Positions 7,081 through 12,204 of a stretch of 15,545 nt of DNA are shown here, one piece after another; within the stretch, counting starts at the first letter, position 1, and the number at the start of each line of letters is the position of its first letter. The position numbers and the translations under genes are program-made. The stretch is taken from the NCBI GenBank assembly GCA_002321305.1, contig DCMF01000029.1, forward strand, positions 21,541 through 37,085, in the 5' to 3' direction. The notes under the pieces were generated by a model that had not been told where the DNA came from, did not search any database, and saw only the letters and a program-made list of their open reading frames with translations. Source of the DNA: Verrucomicrobia bacterium UBA1629 (GTDB lineage: Bacteria; Verrucomicrobiota; Kiritimatiellia; RFP12; UBA1067).

Positions 7081-7820
7081 TTCGTCTTCTCCTTCTCCGC
7101 CCGGATGACGGCATTGGCGGCCGCGAGGACGTCCGGCCGCCGCTTGTCGACGGCGACGCCGTAGCCTTCGCGCGTCTCAAGGGGCGAGGCGACGAGGCGC
7201 CCGCCCGACTGCGCCGCCCAGTTCCGCAGGGGCACGGCGTCGAAGAAGATCGCGTCGACGTCGCCCCGCTTCAGCGCGGCGACGGCATCCGTCGCGCGCG
7301 CAAAGCGCATCGGGTCGGCGCCGTGGTTGCAGAGGTAGAGGTCGCCCGTCGTGCCCGGCTCGGCGCCGACGCGGAAGGACGCGATCTGCGACATCTGCGG
7401 ACGCGGGCCGTCCGCCCGGTAGAGGAAGCAGTTGCCGCTCGTCGCGTAGGGCTCGGAGAAGTCGACGTCCAGCCGCCGCGCCTCGGTGATCGTGATGGTC
7501 GCGATGGCGAAGTCGGCCGTGCCGGCCTTCAGCCGGGGGATGAGCTCCTCGAAGTCCACGGCCTCGCAGACGAGCGCGCGCCCCAGCTTCGCGGCGATCT
7601 TCCGCGCGAGGTCGACGTCCGTCCCCTCGCACTGCCCCGCCGCGTTCGTGTGGGAGCACGGCGAGTCGGTCGGGTGCGTGAGGAAGACGAGCGGACGCGA
7701 CGGGTCCGCCGCGCGCGGATCGGCGCGGGACGCCGCGCGGTCGCCGCACCCGGCCAGGGCCGCCAGCAGGCCGCCGCAGAGCGCGCAGGGAAAGAGAAGG
7801 CGATGCAGGTTCACGTTCAT
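7077..7820 (-). CDS. Solute-binding lipoprotein, amino-acid-type periplasmic binding protein
   Basis: A 247-residue family 3 extracellular solute-binding protein (PBP type II fold). Residues 1-25 are a lipoprotein signal ending in the lipobox LAGC with C25 as the lipidated cysteine. The mature part shows the usual landmarks: GTDVDLARKIA (about 66-76), LKAGTADFAIATITITEARRL with the following FSEPYA, and the GDVDAIFFD segment where the family has its G-D-A-hydrophobic motif. It is a compact, single-domain version. No permease or ABC ATPase gene is nearby; it sits between an ECF sigma factor (15 bases upstream) and a membrane phosphatase (4-base overlap). That context suggests ligand sensing and not uptake, perhaps by presenting a bound amino acid to the Cache region of the next protein; this is inference. 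Its start lacks a clear Shine-Dalgarno and is probably reached by coupling. Confidence 0.85.
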   Translation of the reverse strand: MNVNLHRLLFPCALCGGLLAALAGCGDRAASRADPRAADPSRPLVFLTHPTDSPCSHTNAAGQCEGTDVDLARKIAAKLGRALVCEAVDFEELIPRLKAGTADFAIATITITEARRLDVDFSEPYATSGNCFLYRADGPRPQMSQIASFRVGAEPGTTGDLYLCNHGADPMRFARATDAVAALKRGDVDAIFFDAVPLRNWAAQSGGRLVASPLETREGYGVAVDKRRPDVLAAANAVIRAEKEKTK

Positions 7821-7835
7821 GGCTTTTGCAGGTGT

Positions 7836-8354
7836 TCAGGTCGCAAGGTCGGCGAGGCTCGCGCGCAGCTTGAGCTTGGCGCGGTGGATGCGCACCTTGA
7901 CGAGGTTTTCGGTCACGCCCGTCTGGGCGGCGATCTCGCGGACGCTCAGTTCGGAGATGTGGAAGAGCGTGTACGCCTCGCGCAGGACTTCGGGCAGCGC
8001 GCCGAGCGCCGCGACGATGCGCCGGCGGAGGAAGGCCCGGTCGCTCGGCAGCGTCTCGGGGGCCGGCACCGTCTGTTCGGGGGCGACGGACGCCTCCTCA
8101 CCGTCCACGACCGCCGTCGCGAAGACCTCGAAGCGCCCGTGGCGGGCGCGGTCGTTGCGGATGTTGCGCGCGATCGTGTAGACGAGCCCGCTCACGGCGG
8201 CCTCGTCGTCGCGGAGCTGGTCGCGCATCTTCCAGAGCCGGGCGAACGTCTCCTGCACGATTTCGCAGGCGTCGGCGTAGTTCGCGCCGTTGCCCATGAA
8301 ATAGTTCATGAGCTTCGGCGCGATGTCCCGGTAGTGCTGTTCGACCGTCTTCAC
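7836..8354 (-). CDS. ECF-type RNA polymerase sigma factor
   Basis: A 172-residue two-domain sigma factor. Region 2 spans about 5-75 (ADACEIVQETFARLWKMR, then a -10-binding stretch VYTIARNIRNDRAR); a variable acidic/proline linker covers 80-105; region 4 spans 110-165 with LPEVLREAYTLFHISELSVREIA and the recognition helix VTENLVKVRIHRAKLKLR. The length is typical. The start is GTG at 8354: AGGAGG (8364-8369) is 9 bases upstream and lies within the last codons of cpaF, whose stop is only 1 base before the GTG. No classical membrane anti-sigma factor with a zinc motif follows; the next genes are a binding lipoprotein and the phosphatase/RsbW-like fusion, which may take over that role. Its target promoters cannot be seen from the window; none of the promoters found here is clearly non-housekeeping. 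Confidence 0.92.
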   Translation of the reverse strand: MKTVEQHYRDIAPKLMNYFMGNGANYADACEIVQETFARLWKMRDQLRDDEAAVSGLVYTIARNIRNDRARHGRFEVFATAVVDGEEASVAPEQTVPAPETLPSDRAFLRRRIVAALGALPEVLREAYTLFHISELSVREIAAQTGVTENLVKVRIHRAKLKLRASLADLAT

Positions 8355-8355
8355 G

Positions 8356-10101
8356 TCAGGCGTCCTCCTGGAACATCTTCATGTCGATGGGAATGCCCCG
8401 GCTCTTGAGCTGGTCGATCCACGTCGGGATCGCGCCCGTCGGCTTCATTTCGCCGAGAATCTTCCCGTGCGCGTCCACGCCCGTCTGGCGGAACGCGAAG
8501 ATGTCCTGCATGACGATCTGGTTGCCTTCGAGTCCCGTCACCTCCGTGATCGCCGTCACCTTGCGCGAGCCGTCGCTCATGCGCGACTCGTGGATGATGA
8601 CGTCGACCGCGCTCGCGATCTGCTCGCGGATCGCCCGGCTCGGCAGTTCCATCCCGCTCATCAGCACCATCGTCTCCAGGCGCGAGATGACGTCGCGCGG
8701 CGAGTTCGCGTGCACGGTCGTGAGCGAGCCGTCGTGGCCCGTGTTCATCGCCTGCAGCATGTCCAGCGCCTCGCCGCCGCGGCACTCGCCGACGATGATG
8801 CGGTCTGGGCGCATGCGCAGGCAGTTCTTCACGAGGTCGCGAATCGGCACGGCGCCCTTCCCCTCGATGTTCGGCGGACGCGCCTCCAGTCGCACGACGT
8901 GCGGCTGCTGGAGCCGCAGCTCCGCCGCGTCCTCGACGGTGATGATGCGCTCGTTCGCCGGGATGAAGCCCGACAGCAGGTTGAGAAGCGTCGTCTTGCC
9001 CGACCCCGTGCCGCCCGCGACGATGATGTTCTTCCGCAGCGTGACGCAGAGCCGCATGAACTCCGCCGCGTCGTGCGTCCACGTGCCGAAGCGGATGAAG
9101 TCCTCCGGCGTCAGGGCCTTCTTCGCGAACTTGCGGATCGTGATCGTCGGGCCGGAGAGCGCGAGCGGCGCGATGATCGCGTTGACGCGGCTGCCGTCGG
9201 GGAGGCGCGCGTCCACATACGGCTGGGACTCGTCGCAGCGGCGGCCGAGCGGCGCGATGATGCGCTCGATGACGGCCATGACGCTCGCGTCGTCCGAGAA
9301 CTGGCAGTCCGAGAGCGCCAGCTTGCCGCCGCGCTCGACGTAGACGTGTCCGGGGCCGTTGACCATGATCTCCGAAACCGAGTCGTCCGCGAGCAGGTCT
9401 TCGAGCGGGCCGAGGCGCATCGCCTCGTTGAAGACGTCGTCTTCGAGCCGCACGGGGTCGATGCCCTCCGGGAGGCGGCCGTTCGCGACGACCTCGTCGA
9501 CGATGGCCCGGATCTTCGCGCGCGCGTTCTCCTCCAGACCCTCGCGATCCACGCCCTGGACGGTGAGCTTCTTCATGTCCATGCGCTTCAGGAGCTCGTG
9601 CTGGATCTGCTTCTGCACGCTGCGCCGCAGCGCGCGGTAGGGGTCTTCGGCCGGCGGCTCGGCGGCTTCGGGGCTTGCGCCCGAAGCGAATTCAGGACGA
9701 GTGACGCGAGACGCGAGACTTGAGGGGGGCGGCTCGCGGCCGTCGCCGCGCGTCTCTTGTCCGCTCTCGCCGCCCGCGTCCCTCACGTCATTTCCCTCAT
9801 CCCCGTTCCTGGGCGCCGGCGCTTCGCTCACGCGCAGCATGCCGCTGCCGACCTGCACGACCTTGCCGCCGTCGAGGGCTTCCGCCCGGTCGATCGCGAC
9901 GCCGTTCACGAACGTGCCGTTCGCGCTGTGCAGGTCTTCGATCAGCACGCGCGGGCCGCGCACCGTCAGGATCGCGTGCCGCTCGCTCACGTCGGGCGAC
10001 GCGAAGCGGATGCGGCAGCTTTCGCCGCGTCCGACGAGATACGTCCCGTCCGTCAGTTCGCGCGTCTCGCGCACGCCGTCGATGAGCGTCGTCAGGATCA
10101 T
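8356..10101 (-). CDS. cpaF: FHA-domain CpaF/TadA-type secretion ATPase
   Basis: A 581-residue fusion of a forkhead-associated domain to a Tad/Flp-pilus assembly ATPase (type II/IV secretion superfamily). The FHA part is residues 1-95, with VGRGES (23-28), S39 and H42 in SERH, and SANGTFVNG (59-67), the residues that read phosphothreonine peptides. A low-complexity linker covers 95-150. The CpaF part has an N-terminal helical domain (155-350) and a RecA-like core: Walker A GGTGSGKT (363-370), Asp box IITVEDAAEL (386-395), Walker B RIIVGECRGGE (434-444) and His box TTVHANS (461-467). It is a cytoplasmic hexameric motor expected to power assembly of pilin-like fibres or secretion. A strong GGGAGGG lies 4 bases before the ATG. 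It follows cpaB by 13 bases, but the usual tadB/tadC, secretin and pilin genes are absent here, so they must lie elsewhere if the system is complete. Confidence 0.94.
   Translation of the reverse strand: MILTTLIDGVRETRELTDGTYLVGRGESCRIRFASPDVSERHAILTVRGPRVLIEDLHSANGTFVNGVAIDRAEALDGGKVVQVGSGMLRVSEAPAPRNGDEGNDVRDAGGESGQETRGDGREPPPSSLASRVTRPEFASGASPEAAEPPAEDPYRALRRSVQKQIQHELLKRMDMKKLTVQGVDREGLEENARAKIRAIVDEVVANGRLPEGIDPVRLEDDVFNEAMRLGPLEDLLADDSVSEIMVNGPGHVYVERGGKLALSDCQFSDDASVMAVIERIIAPLGRRCDESQPYVDARLPDGSRVNAIIAPLALSGPTITIRKFAKKALTPEDFIRFGTWTHDAAEFMRLCVTLRKNIIVAGGTGSGKTTLLNLLSGFIPANERIITVEDAAELRLQQPHVVRLEARPPNIEGKGAVPIRDLVKNCLRMRPDRIIVGECRGGEALDMLQAMNTGHDGSLTTVHANSPRDVISRLETMVLMSGMELPSRAIREQIASAVDVIIHESRMSDGSRKVTAITEVTGLEGNQIVMQDIFAFRQTGVDAHGKILGEMKPTGAIPTWIDQLKSRGIPIDMKMFQEDA
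9661..9830. repeat. Palindrome and short tandem repeat in the FHA-CpaF linker
   Basis: The DNA encoding the linker between FHA and ATPase domains has an 8-base perfect stem GCTTCGGG/CCCGAAGC (9665-9672 with 9680-9687, 7-base loop), followed by a duplicated 7-mer GACGCGA (9703-9709, 9710-9716) and a low-complexity purine/pyrimidine-biased stretch. It may be a small repeat element that inserted in frame or simply a drifting linker. Confidence 0.35.
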
Positions 10102-10105
10102 GTCG

Positions 10106-10112
10106 CCCTCCC
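10106..10112 (-). promoter_or_regulatory. Ribosome binding site of cpaF
   Basis: GGGAGGG on the minus strand, 4 bases (5 from the GGAGG core) before the cpaF ATG at 10101. It shows that genes inside the operon use Shine-Dalgarno starts even though the first gene is leaderless. Confidence 0.7.
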
Positions 10113-10114
10113 TG

Positions 10115-10921
10115 TCAGCGGTTGGTCAGCTTCTGGCTCTGGCGCTTGAGGTTCAGCTCCTCGATCTCGCCCTGGATCTTCTCGAAGTCGACCTTCGGCA
10201 GCTCCTTCTCGAACGACGTGTCGTTGCGGTTGCGCAGCGAGAGGACGAGCCGCCCCTTCATCTGCTCGGCGAACGCGAGCATCTCGGCCTCGCGCGGCGT
10301 GACCTCCAGCGTGACGGTCGAGTAGCCGGACGACAGGCCCAGGTCCTTCGCGCGCGTCTTCGCCGTCCGCGAGCCGGTCGCGAGCACCAGCACGTTCTGG
10401 AGGATCGTGCAGGTGACGAAGTTCTTCTTGCGCGCGTCGCCCCGGTCGAAGTCGAACGTGCCGATCACGTCCACGTGGTCGTTTGGCTTCACCATCGACG
10501 AGACGCTCGCCGCGCCCGAGCAGTTGATGGACACCGCGCGCATCGTCCGCTTGATGTCCGCCGAGAGGCCCGTCGCCGTCGGGTTGCCGCCCTCGATGTC
10601 CGCCCAGAAGAGGACGTCGCCGCGCCTGTGCCCGAGGAGCGTCTTGCGCCCGAGGACCTCGCCGAGGTTCTCGAGCTCCAGCGCCTGGCCGCGCATGCCG
10701 ATCGCCGGCACGGTCTTGAGGCCGAGGTCGCTTTTCGCGAGCACCGTGCCGGACGGCACCTCCCTGTCGAAGCACAGGACGTCCAGAGTGCCGTACTTGC
10801 TGTTGATGGCGTTCTTGAGATCCTGCACCTCGGCGTCCTTCGCCGACAGGTAGACGCGCGTCAGCACGGCGGCCAGGACGCCGGCGACGAGGCTCGCGAC
10901 AAGTACGATTTCACGTTTCAT
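10115..10921 (-). CDS. cpaB: CpaB/RcpC-type Flp pilus assembly protein (SAF domain)
   Basis: A 268-residue protein of the CpaB/RcpC family, a periplasmic, membrane-anchored component that works with the Tad secretin. Residues 2-22 (MKREIVLVASLVAGVLAAVL) are a signal anchor. A SAF-like beta-clip region follows: DVLCFDREVPSGTVLAKSDLGLKTVP, GRKTLLGHRRGDVLFWADIE, MRAVSINCSGAASVSSMVKPNDHVDVIGTF, then FVTCTILQNVLVLATG. The C-terminal part (VTLEVTPREAEMLAFAEQMKGRLVLSLRNRND) is the usual CpaB core. A short charged tail ends the protein. The start is taken at 10921 and not the in-frame ATG at 10945, because the promoter -10 box lies between them, 6 bases from the chosen ATG; the predicted transcript begins at the A of that ATG. 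It heads the operon cpaB-cpaF-sigma-lipoprotein-phosphatase. Confidence 0.9.
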   Translation of the reverse strand: MKREIVLVASLVAGVLAAVLTRVYLSAKDAEVQDLKNAINSKYGTLDVLCFDREVPSGTVLAKSDLGLKTVPAIGMRGQALELENLGEVLGRKTLLGHRRGDVLFWADIEGGNPTATGLSADIKRTMRAVSINCSGAASVSSMVKPNDHVDVIGTFDFDRGDARKKNFVTCTILQNVLVLATGSRTAKTRAKDLGLSSGYSTVTLEVTPREAEMLAFAEQMKGRLVLSLRNRNDTSFEKELPKVDFEKIQGEIEELNLKRQSQKLTNR

Positions 10922-10927
10922 GCCGAC

Positions 10928-10936
10928 ATTATAGCA
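10928..10936 (-). promoter_or_regulatory. Extended -10 promoter of the cpaB operon
   Basis: Minus strand TGCTATAAT (TATAAT at 10928-10933) preceded by a T run, no good -35. The -10 box ends exactly 6 bases before the cpaB ATG, so position +1 should be the A of the start codon. It lies just past the end of the cyclo-ligase gene. Confidence 0.8.
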
Positions 10937-10945
10937 AAATCTCAT

Positions 10946-11491
10946 TCAGCCGTCCGACACGACCGCCGTCAGCCGGACGTCATGCGGTTCGGACGGCAGG
11001 TCGTCGACGACCTGGAACGAGTAGGCGACGCCGAACGTGCGCGCCAGCGGCGCGGCGGACGCGAGGAGGCGGTCGTACCAGCCGCCGCCGTAGCCGAGGC
11101 GGCGGCCGTCGCGCGTGAAGGCGAGCCCCGGCACGATCCACGCCGTCGGACGCAGGCCGCCGTCGCCGGACTCGCGCGGCTCGAGGATGCCATGCGGACC
11201 CGTGCGCAGGCAGTCCGGGGACAGGCCCAGCAGTTCGGCGAGCGCATACGTCTCGCCCGTCCAGCGCGGCGCGAGCAGGCGGACGCCGCGCTGCAGGGCG
11301 GCCTCGACGAAAGCCGAGAGGTCGATCTCGTCCGGCCCGGCCAGATAGACGGCGACCGCCGAACCGAGCGGCAACGCGAGCAGACGTTCGCAGACGAGGC
11401 GCGACACGCGCGCGCGCTCCGCCGGCGGGACGCCCCTGCGCCGCGTGCGCATCTCGGCGCGGCGCGCGGCCTTCTGTTCGCGCGCCGTCAC
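10946..11491 (-). CDS. 5-formyltetrahydrofolate cyclo-ligase (MTHFS/YgfA)
   Basis: A 181-residue cytoplasmic enzyme that converts 5-formyltetrahydrofolate to 5,10-methenyltetrahydrofolate using ATP, returning stored folate to one-carbon metabolism. Family marks: basic N-terminal helix (KAARRAEMRTRRRG, 7-20), the segment VAVYLAGPDEIDLSAFVEAALQRG (46-69) that follows the family pattern, GILEP (101-105), WIVPGLAFTRDGRRLGYGGGWYDRLL (118-143) holding the ATP-binding GxGGGxYDR, and a C-terminal LPSEPHDVRLTAVVSDG. The length is near the normal 180-200. The start is GTG at 11491, overlapping the TGA of the upstream lipoprotein gene by four bases (GTGA), so the two are translationally coupled. In other bacteria this gene is often beside ssrS (6S RNA) or zapA; no such neighbour is seen. 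Confidence 0.94.
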   Translation of the reverse strand: MTAREQKAARRAEMRTRRRGVPPAERARVSRLVCERLLALPLGSAVAVYLAGPDEIDLSAFVEAALQRGVRLLAPRWTGETYALAELLGLSPDCLRTGPHGILEPRESGDGGLRPTAWIVPGLAFTRDGRRLGYGGGWYDRLLASAAPLARTFGVAYSFQVVDDLPSEPHDVRLTAVVSDG

Positions 11492-12036
11492 AGGGCGGGG
11501 TTCTGGAACTCGCGCACGACGTCCAGCAGCTGTTCCGCGAGGTCGGGATCCTCCTCGAACATGTTGACGTTGTCCGAGTAGGTGTTGTTGCAGAGGTTCG
11601 CCTTGACGGCGATGAAGCGGTCATGCGACGCCCTCTTGGACGCCTTGAACGTCTTCTCGCGGTCGAGGACGCCGAAGTTGACGAGGTTCTGGAAGATGTC
11701 GTTCGCCGCCTTCGGGTCGATCTGAAGGCGGAAGGTCTTGATCTTGCCCCAGTCGTCGTCCTGATGACGCTTGGCAAAGTCGTTCGAGACGAGTTCGCTC
11801 GTGCCCTTCTTCACGAGGACGAGTCCGTTGCCGTAGATCTCGACGCCGATGCGCCGGATCGGCTCGCGGCTCATGTTGTAGTAGTGGATGATCACCCAGT
11901 TGAGCGAGCTTTCCTTCACCGTGATGTACGGATCGACCCAGAACGGCCCGCAGCCGGAGAGGACTGGCAGGACGGCAAAAAGAGCGAGGGAAAGGGCATG
12001 AAGCATGAATCTCGACAATTTCTTCCTGTGTTTCAT
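11488..12036 (-). CDS. Lipoprotein of unknown function
   Basis: A 182-residue predicted lipoprotein I do not recognise. From the ATG at 12036 the product begins MKHRKKLSRF, a basic n-region, then a hydrophobic core and the lipobox LSGC with C29; the next residues are GPFW. The mature part (about 150 residues) looks like a small alpha/beta domain (VIIHYYNMSREPIRRIGVEIYG, then TFRLQIDPKAANDIFQNLVNFG) with a glycine-free acidic C-terminus (FEEDPDLAEQLLDVV). AGGAGGT lies 10 bases before this ATG. An in-frame ATG at 12087 would add 17 residues and lies 8 bases from a -10 box, the leaderless spacing seen elsewhere; I prefer 12036 because of the Shine-Dalgarno and the more typical signal peptide. 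Coupled to the cyclo-ligase gene by a GTGA overlap, but no functional link is evident. Confidence 0.8.
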   Translation of the reverse strand: MKHRKKLSRFMLHALSLALFAVLPVLSGCGPFWVDPYITVKESSLNWVIIHYYNMSREPIRRIGVEIYGNGLVLVKKGTSELVSNDFAKRHQDDDWGKIKTFRLQIDPKAANDIFQNLVNFGVLDREKTFKASKRASHDRFIAVKANLCNNTYSDNVNMFEEDPDLAEQLLDVVREFQNPAL

Positions 12037-12046
12037 CTTTGCGTTG

Positions 12047-12053
12047 ACCTCCT
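12047..12053 (-). promoter_or_regulatory. Ribosome site deciding the lipoprotein start
   Basis: AGGAGGT on the minus strand, 10 bases before the ATG at 12036. It argues for this start over the upstream ATG at 12087. Confidence 0.6.
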
Positions 12054-12095
12054 GATCGCTTCTGCGGCAAACGGCCCCGGCCGTCATCGGCGGGG

Positions 12096-12104
12096 ATTAT
12101 ACCA
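12096..12104 (-). promoter_or_regulatory. Extended -10 promoter of the lipoprotein/cyclo-ligase operon
   Basis: Minus strand TGGTATAAT, TATAAT at 12096-12101, in the same 14-base context as the glnN promoter. A possible weak -35 (TTGCAC, 18 bases upstream) matches only three consensus bases. The -10 box is 8 bases from the ATG at 12087. Confidence 0.78.
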
Positions 12105-12112
12105 TATCCCGA

Positions 12113-12133
12113 TTGCGGGGTGCAAACGCCCCG
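12113..12133. promoter_or_regulatory. Overlapping inverted repeats between divergent promoters
   Basis: Two overlapping palindromes lie between the minus-strand lipoprotein promoter and the plus-strand XylR-like promoter: TTGC-N5-GCAA (12113-12125) and CGGGG-N8-CCCCG (12116-12133). The first covers the -35 position of the lipoprotein promoter. They could be an operator for the adjacent regulator; nothing in the sequence proves it. Confidence 0.35.
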
Positions 12134-12188
12134 ACAGGCGAATGCCCCGGTGTGCTGGGCGCCCGCGCGGCCATGCGGAGGCGAATTA

Positions 12189-12197
12189 TGGTATACT
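12189..12197 (+). promoter_or_regulatory. Extended -10 promoter of the XylR-like regulator
   Basis: TGGTATACT on the plus strand (TATACT at 12192-12197), only 7 bases before the ATG at 12205, with no -35 and no Shine-Dalgarno: another predicted leaderless start. It supports 12205 as the start against the long in-frame extension upstream. Confidence 0.75.
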
Positions 12198-12204
12198 TGC
12201 GGAC

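Noticed and set aside
4297..7164. A 955-codon plus-strand open frame opposite yggS and the phosphatase
   Set aside because: It spans two well-supported minus-strand genes and their promoter and reads as R/A/D-rich filler, so it is a codon-bias shadow.
7836..8354. Promoters here as direct targets of the ECF sigma factor
   Set aside because: ECF promoters usually have an AAC-type -35; the promoters found depend on a TGnTATAAT-like -10 and fit the housekeeping sigma factor.
10922..10945. Upstream ATG for cpaB at 10945
   Set aside because: It lies upstream of the TATAAT at 10928-10933 and would not be on the transcript; the signal anchor also begins properly at 10921.
11623..12204. N-terminal extension of the XylR-like gene by 194 codons
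   Set aside because: It runs through the lipoprotein gene and both promoters; homology begins at MKTILYVKG and the -10 box sits 7 bases before that ATG.
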